Positions 55,434 through 64,000 of a stretch of 64,000 bases of DNA are shown in pieces; position 1 is the first letter of the stretch; each line of letters starts with the position of its first letter. A program made the translations under genes and the position numbers. The stretch comes from Facklamia sp. 7083-14-GEN3 (GTDB taxonomy: Bacteria; Bacillota; Bacilli; Lactobacillales; Aerococcaceae). The notes beneath the pieces were generated by a model. It ran no database searches and was not told the origin of the DNA. It was given only the letters and a program-made list of their open reading frames with translations. The stretch lies in NCBI RefSeq assembly GCF_024742075.1, contig NZ_JANSGD010000002.1, positions 124,001 to 188,000 of the forward strand, in the 5' to 3' direction.

Positions 55434-57155
55434 CTAGGCTAAGTATTGATTAACAAGCTCTAGTACTGCTTCAGATGAATTGCACTCCTTGGTCACGCGC
55501 TCTGCTAATTCTTGCATCTTTTTACTATCTAAGCGTGAGATTAACTGACGTGTCTTCAATATTGAAGATGCAGACATTGAAAACTCATCTAATCCCATAC
55601 CTAATAAAATAGGTACTGCCATTTGGTCGCCAGCCATTTCACCACACATACCCACCCATTTACCTTCTTGGTGAGCAGCCTCAATCACAAATTTAACTAA
55701 TCTCAAAATGGAAGGGTTATAAGGTTGATAAAGATAAGAAACTTGCTCATTCATTCGATCGGCAGCCATTGAATATTGGATTAAATCATTTGTCCCTATT
55801 GAAAAGAAGTCAACTTCCTTTGCAAATTGGTCCGCTAGAACAGCGGCAGCTGGAATTTCAATCATTATTCCAACTTCGATTGAATCTGAGTATTCAACCT
55901 TTGCTTGTTGAAGCTCCTGTTTTGCCTCTTCAAATATTGATTTAGCTTGGCGAAACTCTGAAATTGTAGCTATCATCGGAAACATAATTTTCAATTTACC
56001 ATGAACCGATGCTCTCAGCAAAGCTTTCAATTGCGTTTTGAACATCTCTTTCTTATCTAAGGAAATACGAATTGCACGGTATCCTAAAAATGGGTTCATT
56101 TCTTGTGGCAACTTCATATAAGGTAAATGCTTATCGCCACCTATATCCATGGTTCGAACAACCACCCCTTTACCATCAACGGCCTCAAGCACTTGACGGT
56201 AGGCTTTGTATTGGTCATCTTCACTAGGAAAATCAGAAGCGTCCATGTAAAGAAACTCTGTCCGATACAAGCCCACTCCATCTGCTCCATTAGCTATTAC
56301 TCCCTCAACATCTTTAGGGGTTCCAATATTAGCAGCAATTTCAACAGTTTTTCCATCACTAGTGATAGATGGAGATGTTACCAGTTTTTTTAGTTCATCT
56401 TGATCTTTTTTGAATTGCTCTGCTTTATGGCGATATTCTTTGAGTTCAGCCTCATTTGGTTGCAAAATTACTTGACCTTCTAAGGCATCAACAATTAGAT
56501 TTTCTCCCTGTTGCACCGCCTTAGAGACACCTTTAATTCCAACAATAGCAGGTATCTCTAATGACCTTGCCATAATAGCTGAATGGGAGGTTCTCCCGCC
56601 TATTTCTGTAACAAAGGCTTTCACATATTTTTTGTTCAACTGAGCAGTATCACTCGGGGTTAAATCTCTTGCTACCACAATCACTTCATGGTCAATGGTA
56701 GCTGGAGTCGGTAATTCTACGCCTAACAAAGCTGCTAAAAGTCTTTGTTTCACATCACGAATGTCTGCTGCACGCTCTTGCATGTATGGATTATCCTCCA
56801 TCGCTTCAAATGTAGCAATGAACATATCCGCAACTTGTTCAAGACTGGCCTCTGCATTCATCTTATCTTCTTCAATTAAAGATTTTACCTGGGCTAGGAA
56901 TTCTGGATCTGATAAAACTAAAAGATGTGCATCAAAAACTTGAGCCTCTTCTTCGCCTAATTGAACAGCAGCTAATTGCCGAATTTTTTCAAGTTCCGCT
57001 TTTGCTTGATTAACTGCAGTAGACAGACGAGCAAGTTCTTGGTCACTATCTTCAATTCGCTTTTTTTCAAAACTTAAATCCGGGTCCACTAATAAATACA
57101 CAGGTGCAATTGCAATCCCATCACTAGCTGCAATACCGGTTAGTTCATTAGTCAT
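55434..57155 (-). CDS. ptsI: Phosphoenolpyruvate-protein phosphotransferase, PTS enzyme I
   Basis: A 573-aa general PTS enzyme that passes phosphate from PEP to HPr. The phosphorylated His lies in [20 protein letters not shown] near residue 190. The C-terminal PEP-binding domain has [32 protein letters not shown] and [10 protein letters not shown]. Start codon overlaps the ptsH stop codon (TAATG). Standard length. Confidence 0.97.
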   Translation of the reverse strand: MTNELTGIAASDGIAIAPVYLLVDPDLSFEKKRIEDSDQELARLSTAVNQAKAELEKIRQLAAVQLGEEEAQVFDAHLLVLSDPEFLAQVKSLIEEDKMNAEASLEQVADMFIATFEAMEDNPYMQERAADIRDVKQRLLAALLGVELPTPATIDHEVIVVARDLTPSDTAQLNKKYVKAFVTEIGGRTSHSAIMARSLEIPAIVGIKGVSKAVQQGENLIVDALEGQVILQPNEAELKEYRHKAEQFKKDQDELKKLVTSPSITSDGKTVEIAANIGTPKDVEGVIANGADGVGLYRTEFLYMDASDFPSEDDQYKAYRQVLEAVDGKGVVVRTMDIGGDKHLPYMKLPQEMNPFLGYRAIRISLDKKEMFKTQLKALLRASVHGKLKIMFPMIATISEFRQAKSIFEEAKQELQQAKVEYSDSIEVGIMIEIPAAAVLADQFAKEVDFFSIGTNDLIQYSMAADRMNEQVSYLYQPYNPSILRLVKFVIEAAHQEGKWVGMCGEMAGDQMAVPILLGMGLDEFSMSASSILKTRQLISRLDSKKMQELAERVTKECNSSEAVLELVNQYLA

Positions 57156-57421
57156 TACTCAGATAATCCTTCTTTCTTCATGGTCTCTGTTATCGTTTCA
57201 ATAGCTTCTTTCTCATCAGAGCCTTCAGCTGTAATAGTAACATCAGCTCCTTGACCTACACCAAGGGACATTACCCCCATAATTGATTTTAAATTTACTG
57301 ATTTGCCTTTATACTCTAGGTTAATATCTGATGAAAACTTACTTGCTGCTTGTACCAATAAAGTTGCAGGTCTTGCGTGAATCCCTGTCTCAGCAACTAC
57401 GTGAAATTCTTTCTTTTCCAT
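57155..57421 (-). CDS. ptsH: Phosphocarrier protein HPr
   Basis: An 88-aa PTS carrier. H15 in [10 protein letters not shown] receives phosphate from enzyme I. S46 in LKSIMGVMS is the HPr-kinase site through which low-GC Gram-positives control CcpA. AAGGAGATG lies upstream of the ATG. It is the first gene of the ptsHI operon. Confidence 0.97.
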   Translation of the reverse strand: MEKKEFHVVAETGIHARPATLLVQAASKFSSDINLEYKGKSVNLKSIMGVMSLGVGQGADVTITAEGSDEKEAIETITETMKKEGLSE

Positions 57422-57517
57422 ATGTTCATCTCCTTAAAACATTATTTCTAACATTAAGCCATACGCTTCATAGCTAATCATTCTAGGTAAATTAAAACCT
57501 AGGCAAACGCTAACATT

Positions 57518-57523
57518 ATTATA
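57518..57523 (-). promoter_or_regulatory. Likely -10 of the ptsHI promoter
   Basis: A perfect TATAAT on the minus strand about 100 bp before ptsH; no convincing -35. The leader contains a small CTAGGT...ACCTAG hairpin at 57483-57502. Confidence 0.4.
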
Positions 57524-57589
57524 CACAAAACAAAAATTAAAAGCTAAGATTATTTACTAGTGACCCCTTGCCCTCCATCGATAAGCGGT

Positions 57590-59167
57590 TTACATTAACT
57601 GCTTAAGCTTAACATTAGGATGCTTATCTTTAAACCAGTTTTCCGCAAAGTGATTTTCAAAAAGAAAAACAGGTCGGCCGAAACGATCTTTAGCCAAAAG
57701 GTTTCGCGAAGAAGACATCTTAGGATCTAACTCATCTTCCTCAATCCAACGTGCAATTTTTGAACCCATAGGAGTCATTTCAACTTCTGCATTGTACTCA
57801 TTTAATAAGCGATATTGAAAAACCTCGAACTGCAATTGTCCGACTGCCCCTAATATATATTCTTCCGTATGATAGGTCTTATATAACTGTATGGCTCCTT
57901 CTTGGACAAGTTGCTCAATCCCTTTATGGAAGGATTTTTGCTTCATCACATTCTTTGGTGCTACTTTCATAAAAATTTCTGGTGTAAATTGCGGTAAATC
58001 TTCAAATTGGACAGCTTGGTTGCCTGCATAAATAGTATCACCAATTTGAAAATTTCCCGTATCATATAGTCCAATAATATCGCCCGCAAAAGCATCTTGT
58101 ACTTCTGCTCGACTATCAGCCATGAACTGGGTGGTATGAGCCATACGAATTGTTTTTCCAGTACGATTTAAAGTAACTGTCATTCCTTTCTCAAAACGGC
58201 CAGAAACAATCCTTACAAAAGCAATGCGATCACGATGCGCTGGATTCATATTGGCTTGGATTTTAAATACAAAGCCTGTGAAACGTTCATCTGTTGGTTG
58301 AATATATTCTTCGTCAACCGTTAAAGCCGGTGCTGGTTCATGGGAAAGGTCCACAAAGGCATCTAAAAAGGTTTGTACGCCAAACCCAGTTAAGGCTGAC
58401 CCGAAAAAGACAGGAGTTAACTTTCCACGAGAAATAGCTTCTCGATCAAAATTATTACCAGCTTCATGTAAAAGTTGCGCATCATCAATAGCTTGACTAT
58501 AAATAGAAGATGCTTTGAAAGCATGGTCACCTTGGGCATGTCCTTCTTCATCAAGTGGTATAAAATAATCTTCATCATCTGATTGACGAATTTCCACCCG
58601 CTGGTTGTATAAATTGTATAAGCCTAGCAAAGTTTTTCCCATACCCATTGGCCAATTCATTGGATAGGCATCAATTCCTAAAACTTCCTCTAATTCCGCT
58701 ACAAGATCCATTGGCTCACGCCCATCGCGGTCTAGTTTATTCATAAATGTAAAGATAGGGATTCCGCGCTTTGAAACGACTTCAAACAGCTTCTTAGTTT
58801 GAGGCTCAATCCCCTTACCAGAATCAACCACCATTACTGCTGCATCAACCGCCATTAAAGTACGATAGGTATCTTCTGAAAAGTCTTCGTGACCTGGCGT
58901 ATCAAGAATATTCACTTGATAACCATCATAATCTACTTGCATGACAGAAGATGTTACAGAGATTCCTCGTTGCTTTTCAATCTCCATCCAATCTGATTTA
59001 GCGAATTTATTTGATTTCTTTCCTTTAGCTTTTACCGTTCCCGCTTCACGTATCGCTCCTGAAAATAATAAGAGCTGCTCGGTGATAGTTGTTTTACCGG
59101 CATCGGGGTGGGAAATGATTGCAAATGTTCGACGACGCTCTACTTCTTTTTTTATATTTTTAACCAT
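57590..59167 (-). CDS. prfC: Peptide chain release factor 3
   Basis: A 525-aa translational GTPase that recycles RF1 and RF2. P-loop SHPDAGKTT at about 19-27, switch [20 protein letters not shown] in [16 protein letters not shown]. The RF3-specific C-terminal domain includes [18 protein letters not shown]. Standard length. It is transcribed alone, between ptsH and the DivIVA-like gene. Confidence 0.96.
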   Translation of the reverse strand: MVKNIKKEVERRRTFAIISHPDAGKTTITEQLLLFSGAIREAGTVKAKGKKSNKFAKSDWMEIEKQRGISVTSSVMQVDYDGYQVNILDTPGHEDFSEDTYRTLMAVDAAVMVVDSGKGIEPQTKKLFEVVSKRGIPIFTFMNKLDRDGREPMDLVAELEEVLGIDAYPMNWPMGMGKTLLGLYNLYNQRVEIRQSDDEDYFIPLDEEGHAQGDHAFKASSIYSQAIDDAQLLHEAGNNFDREAISRGKLTPVFFGSALTGFGVQTFLDAFVDLSHEPAPALTVDEEYIQPTDERFTGFVFKIQANMNPAHRDRIAFVRIVSGRFEKGMTVTLNRTGKTIRMAHTTQFMADSRAEVQDAFAGDIIGLYDTGNFQIGDTIYAGNQAVQFEDLPQFTPEIFMKVAPKNVMKQKSFHKGIEQLVQEGAIQLYKTYHTEEYILGAVGQLQFEVFQYRLLNEYNAEVEMTPMGSKIARWIEEDELDPKMSSSRNLLAKDRFGRPVFLFENHFAENWFKDKHPNVKLKQLM

Positions 59168-59201
59168 TATTTCTCCTCATTTCTATTGATAACTTAAAGA
59201 C

Positions 59202-59235
59202 AAGAAAAGCTGGGATTTTCCCCAGCTCTTTTCTT
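59202..59235 (-). terminator. Terminator of the DivIVA-like gene
   Basis: A hairpin with arms AAGAAAAGCTGGG (59202-59214) and CCCAGCTCTTTTCTT (59221-59235), one bulge, moderate T content after it on the minus strand. Confidence 0.6.
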
Positions 59236-59244
59236 ATCATTTAG

Positions 59245-59904
59245 TTAACCATGAGCTTTCTTAAAATCGACAAGTTTTTTGTCTTTTGACTTTTCTGCCT
59301 TTTCTTCATTCTTTATAACGTCTTGTATTAAACGTTGCAATTCCTCTTTTTCTTTATCCGACAATTGTTTTTCTGCCGAAAGATTCTTGCGATGATTATT
59401 TGGCTGCAAGTCATCTTCCTCAAAATCTTCAATCTGATCCATAAAACGCTCTACTTGCTTACTAGGAAAAATCTCGTCAAAGTTAGTCGATGAAACAAAT
59501 TTTTCGTAATCTGAAATCATGTCAAGCATTTGTGATTGCATCATTTTCAGTTGATCTCTCAAATCTGTTCCTGTATTAGCTAATTCTTTACTATAATAAG
59601 CAAAATTCTCTTTGTATTGAGTCACTTGTTCATTGGTGCGTTTTATTAATTTTTCTGCTTCTGCTTCTGAATCGGCAATAATATCATTTCCTGTCTTTCG
59701 TGCGTCCACTAAGCCATCTTTCAAAGCAGCTTCAATCGACTGAAAATAAACCACTTTCTCTTCTAAAGCTTGGACTTTCTGATTTAAATTAGCAAGATCA
59801 CTTTCTAAAGATTTAATTTTTTCGTCTTTATGTTCTACTAATTGGTTAACTTGTTTGCGATTATAGCCAAATAGATTTACAGACACTTCGCTGATACGGT
59901 CCAT
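59245..59904 (-). CDS. DivIVA-domain coiled-coil protein
   Basis: A 219-aa protein. The N-terminal segment VSVNLFGYNRKQVNQLVEH resembles the membrane-binding DivIVA/GpsB domain. A long coiled coil follows (about 25-135), then a charged tail rich in E and K. DivIVA proteins mark curved membrane and recruit division or wall-synthesis factors. It differs from the canonical divIVA, which lies in the dcw/ylm cluster, so this is a paralog. Single gene. Confidence 0.8.
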   Translation of the reverse strand: MDRISEVSVNLFGYNRKQVNQLVEHKDEKIKSLESDLANLNQKVQALEEKVVYFQSIEAALKDGLVDARKTGNDIIADSEAEAEKLIKRTNEQVTQYKENFAYYSKELANTGTDLRDQLKMMQSQMLDMISDYEKFVSSTNFDEIFPSKQVERFMDQIEDFEEDDLQPNNHRKNLSAEKQLSDKEKEELQRLIQDVIKNEEKAEKSKDKKLVDFKKAHG

Positions 59905-60007
59905 TTAGTCACCTCATAACTTTCTTTTCCATCAACTAATTTTAACAAAAATTAGTTGCTTTGAATAGGTCCTAATGCGATTTACCCTTGTCATTGACTT
60001 TTTAAAC

Positions 60008-60045
60008 AAAAAAAGACCCGTCATTTCTCATCTATAAGAAATGAC
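60008..60045 (-). terminator. Terminator of the M42 peptidase gene
   Basis: A 9-bp perfect stem (GTCATTTCT 60020-60028 with 60037-60045) with an 8-nt loop and seven A that give the U-tract on the minus strand. Confidence 0.75.
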
Positions 60046-60066
60046 AAGGCCTATTACTTAAAACGA

Positions 60067-61137
60067 TTAATCTACCATGTCTGCTTCTAAGTATTTATGA
60101 ATTAAATCGTAAGTAGCAATTACTGAAGTAATATGTGTTCTTTCGAAGGCGTGACTAGCGTCAATTCCAGCGCCGAATAATCCATGACGTACATCTGCTC
60201 CAGCACGCATAGCTGCAGAAGCATCTGAACCATAGTAAGGATAGATATCTACTTTATAAGGTATCTTATTATCATCACATAAGCCAACTAATTGATTACG
60301 TAAGCCAACATGATAAGGACCAGAAGCATCTTTAGCACAGATAGATACTGTATACTCATCTGAAGTTTGATCATCTCCTAATGCTCCCATATCGACAGCA
60401 ATATACTCTTCAACTTCTGGAGCAATGTTAGAGTTCCCACCGTAGCCAATTTCTTCGTTATTAGAAATATAGAAGTGAGTAGTATGTGCTAATTTAAGTT
60501 CCCCAGCCTTAATCGCTTCAATAGCCTCTAATAGAAGCGAAACACTCACTTTATCATCTAAGTGGCGTGATTTTAAATAACCGGAGTCAGTGATTTCTGC
60601 ACGTGGGTGGAAAGAAATGAAATCTCCTACTTCGATACCTAATTCAGCTACATCTTCTGGGTTAAAGATAGGGTGGTCTAAACGAACTTCCATATTATCT
60701 TGATTACGCTCTAATGACCCCGCATTGCGGTAAACGTGAACAGAAGTTTGATGCATTAGGATCGTTCCATCAAAAGTTTTACCGGTTTTAGCAGAGTGGA
60801 TTTTGCAATAAACACCTTCTAAAGAGTTATAAACAAAACCTCCAATTAGGTCCAGTTTCAAACGACCATCAGCTTTTACCGCACGAACCATAGCTCCTAA
60901 AGTATCCACGTGAGCAGTAATGAAACGCTGACGTTCCTTATTTTTTCCTTCTAAAGTTACTAATAAACCACCTTTTGGTGTCTTTGTATACTCTACTTTA
61001 TCCTGGTCAAATTTTTTCATTAAATGTGACATAATTTCACCAGTATAACCGGTTGGTGAAGGAATCTCGGTTAATTCTTTCACGCGTTCTAAACGTGCAC
61101 GATCTGATTCTGATAATTGATAATTCAATTCTACCAT
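60067..61137 (-). CDS. M42 family metallo-aminopeptidase
   Basis: A 356-aa dinuclear peptidase. Metal and catalytic residues show in FITAHVDTLGAMVRAV, RHLDDKVSVSLLLEAI and ISNNEEIGYGGNSN, the last with the catalytic Glu pair, and VDMGALG. Members are tetrahedral glutamyl or lysyl aminopeptidases degrading peptides in the cytoplasm. ATG at 61137 is taken because AAAGGAG stands before it; the frame extends 9 residues further without a site. Confidence 0.93.
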   Translation of the reverse strand: MVELNYQLSESDRARLERVKELTEIPSPTGYTGEIMSHLMKKFDQDKVEYTKTPKGGLLVTLEGKNKERQRFITAHVDTLGAMVRAVKADGRLKLDLIGGFVYNSLEGVYCKIHSAKTGKTFDGTILMHQTSVHVYRNAGSLERNQDNMEVRLDHPIFNPEDVAELGIEVGDFISFHPRAEITDSGYLKSRHLDDKVSVSLLLEAIEAIKAGELKLAHTTHFYISNNEEIGYGGNSNIAPEVEEYIAVDMGALGDDQTSDEYTVSICAKDASGPYHVGLRNQLVGLCDDNKIPYKVDIYPYYGSDASAAMRAGADVRHGLFGAGIDASHAFERTHITSVIATYDLIHKYLEADMVD

Positions 61138-61246
61138 TCTATTCTCTCCTTTATATTGATCCATCTTAAAAGATAAATCATTGTAATCGCTTGATTCTAC
61201 TATACAACAATTAGCCGTAAATTCAAAAGCAAATTAAGAAAAAAAT

Positions 61247-61331
61247 AAAAACCTTTAGCTTTTTTACTCTTGTTTTAGAATTTAAAAATTGAAATTCTAA
61301 AACAAGCGGGTGTCTATAGCTAAAGGTTTTT
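61247..61331 (-). terminator. Nested double-hairpin terminator of mgtE
   Basis: An outer 14-bp stem (AAAAACCTTTAGCT 61247-61260 with 61318-61331) encloses a perfect 15-bp inner stem (61269-61283 with 61292-61306). On the minus strand the outer stem is followed by ATTTTTTTC. It begins 8 bp past the mgtE stop codon. Confidence 0.8.
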
Positions 61332-61338
61332 CTTATCA

Positions 61339-62706
61339 TTAAGATAAATAGGTTAAAAATACTCGAGCAATCGTAAAATAAATGAAGACTGAAGTTAAGT
61401 CGCTTAAAGTTGAGATAAATGGACCACTAGCCACAGCGGGATCAAAGCCTAACTTCATCATGAGTTTAGGAATCAAAGCGCCAGCAATATTAGCAACCAC
61501 GATTGCACAAGCCATAGCAATCCCTATGATCATGCCCAAAAAGAGGTTTCCTTTCCAAAATCCAGCCACTAGCGCTATGGTTAACCCCACGACCAATCCC
61601 GTTACAACACCCGTTAACAATTCGAAACCAAAGGAGTCAAAAAATTTATCATCTTCTGATTTATTAGTTAGTTTACGTACTGCGACCGCTAAAGATTGGG
61701 TTCCAGCGTTACCTGCTGTACCGGTTATCAAAGTAACAAAGCTAGATAAAACAGGCACTGAGGATATCAAACCTTCAAACTGAGAAATCAAAGTGGCTGT
61801 ACCCATCCCCATAAATAGCAGTGTCACTAACCAAGGCAAGCGGCTTTTAGAAGCCTTAAAGGGAGTGGTATGAATTTCATTAACATCAACCGCAGCCAAA
61901 CCAGAGTAATCACTGTCTGCTTCTTCTTGAATAACATCTAAAACGTCATCTACCGTTATAATGCCAAGTAATTCACGATCAAAGCCTACAACTGGTAGGG
62001 CTAACAAGTCATAATCTTGTACCATTTTTGCTACTTCTACTTGATCATCATTTACTTCAACTGTGATTAAACGAGGATTAAGGATTTCTGAAATTAAGGT
62101 TTGATCATCATGAACAATGAGATCTCTTAAAGATAAAACACCCTTTAATCGTCTGTCTTCATCAATCACATACACATAATAGATAGTTTCTGCTTGAGCG
62201 GCTGCCGTTTTTAAATGTTCATAAGCTTGTTTGACTGTATATTCTTCTTTGACAGTTACAAACTCAGTCGTCATGATAGATCCGGCTGTTTCATCAATAT
62301 AATTTATCAGACGAGATATTTCCCGAGCAGAATTATTAGGCATTAAATGCATATACATATTTACTTTTTCTTTGTTATCAATATTATTTAAAATATCCAC
62401 CGCATTATCAGCGTACATCTCACCTAGAACAATGGCTGCATAGGCATTTTCCATCTCTAAAAAATATTCTTCACTCAAGTGAAGAATATCTGATTCAAAG
62501 GCATCAAAGACATCAGCAAGTTCACTAGGAGCAAGATATTGATAAACTTTTTTTCGTTCAGAACTAACAAACTCCGTAAAAATTTTGGCTTGATCGTAAT
62601 TATGTAATGCTAAAAACTCGGTACGAAAGCGTGTCATACGATTGTTTTGGAGCATGGCTTTAAAGCTAGCGACACTCTCTTCGAAACTTCTTTCAAATAC
62701 TTCCAT
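61339..62706 (-). CDS. mgtE: Magnesium transporter MgtE
   Basis: A 455-aa Mg2+ channel. Residues 1-130 are the MgtE N domain (superhelical, Mg2+-sensing), about 135-260 a CBS pair (GVLSLRDLI and GIITVDDVLDVIQEE) and from about 285 five membrane helices including GTAGNAGTQSLAVAVR, the selectivity region. It follows the pseudouridine synthase gene by 13 bp. No M-box riboswitch is seen between them. Confidence 0.95.
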   Translation of the reverse strand: MEVFERSFEESVASFKAMLQNNRMTRFRTEFLALHNYDQAKIFTEFVSSERKKVYQYLAPSELADVFDAFESDILHLSEEYFLEMENAYAAIVLGEMYADNAVDILNNIDNKEKVNMYMHLMPNNSAREISRLINYIDETAGSIMTTEFVTVKEEYTVKQAYEHLKTAAAQAETIYYVYVIDEDRRLKGVLSLRDLIVHDDQTLISEILNPRLITVEVNDDQVEVAKMVQDYDLLALPVVGFDRELLGIITVDDVLDVIQEEADSDYSGLAAVDVNEIHTTPFKASKSRLPWLVTLLFMGMGTATLISQFEGLISSVPVLSSFVTLITGTAGNAGTQSLAVAVRKLTNKSEDDKFFDSFGFELLTGVVTGLVVGLTIALVAGFWKGNLFLGMIIGIAMACAIVVANIAGALIPKLMMKLGFDPAVASGPFISTLSDLTSVFIYFTIARVFLTYLS

Positions 62707-62719
62707 TACTATTCCTCCC

Positions 62720-63613
62720 TTAGTTAACTTGCTGGGCTTGAATCCAATCTTGCATATCTTGTGGCAGGGCTATCTCAAAATGTAAGGGTTGTTGAGTCAT
62801 TGGATGAATAAATTCCAGTTCACCACAATGAAGGGCTTGACGCTTTATAGTTTTAGTCAAAGGTCCTCCATATAAGTCATCGCCAATCAAAGGGCCTTCC
62901 ATGTGCGTTAAATGTACCCGAATTTGATGTGTTCGTCCTGTATGAAGTCTTATTCTTAAATGCGCTCCATCCGGATAAATTTGCTGACACCAATATTCAG
63001 TTTTAGCATATTTTCCACTATCATGAACACGACGAGTTATAATTGAAGACTCTGTTCGAGCAATAGGGGCTTCAATTATTCCATGGTCTGTCCATTGACT
63101 ACGACTGGTTAAAGCATGATAATATTTTTCTACTTGACCCGCTCTTACTTGACGATCCATCAAAGCATGAGCTAATCGGTGTTTAGCAATTATCATTAAG
63201 CCAGAGGTGTCACGGTCTAGTCTTGTTACTATATGGATTACTTGGTCCGAATAACCTTGTTTTTGGTAATAGCCTCTGACTCGATTAGCAATTGATCCTG
63301 CCGGATTAGCTAATGAAGGAATAGAAACAACGCCTACTTGCTTATTTAATATTAAGATATCTGCATCTTCATAAATGATATTTATTGGTTCTTGGGAAGG
63401 GGGTACCGTATCATGGCCCACTTCAACTGGAGCAATCAAACGTAAATGATCTCCTTTTCTAATTTTAAAACGAATCGGAATATTTAAATGATTTAATAAA
63501 ATTTCCCCATCAAATTTGACAGCCCTTAAGAATGCTTTGGGCAAATTTTGTTGAGCTAAAAATTCCTTAATCGTCATTTCATGTTCATGTTGATAAATCC
63601 AATTTAGCTCCAT
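62720..63613 (-). CDS. RluA-family pseudouridine synthase
   Basis: A 297-aa RNA-modifying enzyme of the RluA/RluD/YjbO type. An S4-like N-terminal part is followed by HIVTRLDRDTSGLMIIAKH, with the catalytic Asp in RLDRDTSG, and RLHTGRTHQIRVH near 225. ATG at 63613 follows GCGAGGTAAAG; the longer frame to 63664 would overlap the NAD kinase gene and is rejected. The target uridine cannot be told from sequence. Confidence 0.92.
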   Translation of the reverse strand: MELNWIYQHEHEMTIKEFLAQQNLPKAFLRAVKFDGEILLNHLNIPIRFKIRKGDHLRLIAPVEVGHDTVPPSQEPINIIYEDADILILNKQVGVVSIPSLANPAGSIANRVRGYYQKQGYSDQVIHIVTRLDRDTSGLMIIAKHRLAHALMDRQVRAGQVEKYYHALTSRSQWTDHGIIEAPIARTESSIITRRVHDSGKYAKTEYWCQQIYPDGAHLRIRLHTGRTHQIRVHLTHMEGPLIGDDLYGGPLTKTIKRQALHCGELEFIHPMTQQPLHFEIALPQDMQDWIQAQQVN

Positions 63614-63641
63614 CTTTACCTCGCTATTTCTATTATTAAAC

Positions 63642-64000
63642 TTATTCTGATAACCTATTGGCAATAAAAGAAGATTCTACACGATTCCAATAATGCGTGT
63701 GCTTGAAACTCGCAAAGTGAATTCTTTCCTTAGCCAATTCTAACCGAATATAATCGATTGTTTGGTCTGCCCAAAACAAATGATCAGTGGTAATATCAAT
63801 CCATTCATTCGATGGGTCTGGTCTCAAGACAAGCCACTCATCGGCTGGTAGAATAATAGGAGAAGCCAGTGAGCGGTAAACTCGATTGTTGACTGAAGCC
63901 ATCTCAGTCATTTGAAAAGCTTCAATTCTTGGATGCATAACTGCTCCTCCTAAAGACTTGTTTAGTCCTGTTGAACCTGTCGGTGTAGCGATGCAGAGTC
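63642..64000 (-). CDS. nadK: NAD kinase, C-terminal part
   Basis: The last 119 codons of a gene that enters from the right edge. The sequence reads LCIATPTGSTGLNKSLGGAV, the nucleotide-binding motif of NAD kinases, then MHPRIEAFQMTEM and the C-terminal beta-rich end. The enzyme makes NADP from NAD and ATP. It is followed 28 bp later by the pseudouridine synthase, the common order in Lactobacillales. The N-terminal GGDG motif lies outside the window. Confidence 0.93.
   Translation of the reverse strand, partial: LCIATPTGSTGLNKSLGGAVMHPRIEAFQMTEMASVNNRVYRSLASPIILPADEWLVLRPDPSNEWIDITTDHLFWADQTIDYIRLELAKERIHFASFKHTHYWNRVESSFIANRLSE

Noticed and set aside
62706-62720. M-box magnesium riboswitch before mgtE
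   Set aside because: Only 13 bp separate mgtE from the upstream gene, which leaves no room for one.

Overview
The window reads as chromosome of a low-GC Gram-positive coccus of the order Lactobacillales. The gene order cggR-gap-pgk-tpiA-gpmI-eno, the yqeG-yqeH-yhbY-nadD-yqeK-rsfS-methyltransferase-tmcAL cluster, ptsH-ptsI, and several YSIRK/LPXTG wall-anchored proteins all fit. The style of the YSIRK signal peptides suggests Aerococcaceae (Facklamia-like). That family assignment is inference; no rRNA or tRNA gene is present to test it. Almost all genes lie on the minus strand.

1-13 kb is metabolic and transport accessory DNA: the start of an M20 amidohydrolase, a histidine phosphatase, a GNAT_C-type acyltransferase, a sugar ABC transporter lacking its own ATPase, an ABC-2 exporter with one frameshifted permease, a MacB-like ATPase-permease fusion, and a frameshifted RibD/DHFR-like reductase. 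13-19 kb holds the most unusual content. A complete heliorhodopsin leads a tight four-gene operon with a DUF2177 membrane protein, a DAK2-DegV fusion (fatty-acid-kinase-like) and a DUF1295 membrane enzyme. A lipoprotein with three FAS1 domains is transcribed divergently from it.

19-33 kb is a surface and redox region: an SDR, an 865-aa LPXTG protein, an LPXTG gene remnant, an acetoacetate-decarboxylase-like protein whose start is interrupted at an A7 tract, a MarR-nitroreductase operon with a visible operator, three tandem paralogous YSIRK/LPXTG proteins each with its own terminator, and a GT2 glycosyltransferase.

33-64 kb is mostly core: the CggR-controlled glycolytic operon, an SdpR/SdpI-like pair, clpP, a two-component/ABC-2 detoxification locus with three 11-bp-spaced direct repeats as a likely response-regulator site, rpmF with yceD behind a perfect consensus promoter, the yqeG-to-tmcAL ribosome/NAD cluster, ykuJ, a 6PGDH-like dehydrogenase with a lipid glycosyltransferase, ptsHI, prfC, a DivIVA-like protein, an M42 aminopeptidase, mgtE, an RluA-family pseudouridine synthase and the 3' end of NAD kinase.

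Three apparent single-base frameshifts (near 7818, 12903 and 24591) all sit in short homopolymer runs. Either the assembly has indel errors or these accessory genes are decaying or phase-variable. No non-coding stretch exceeds about 300 bp; the largest gaps (22701-22991, 23400-23628, 17004-17284) hold promoters and terminators as listed. I saw no CRISPR array, intact insertion sequence or prophage.
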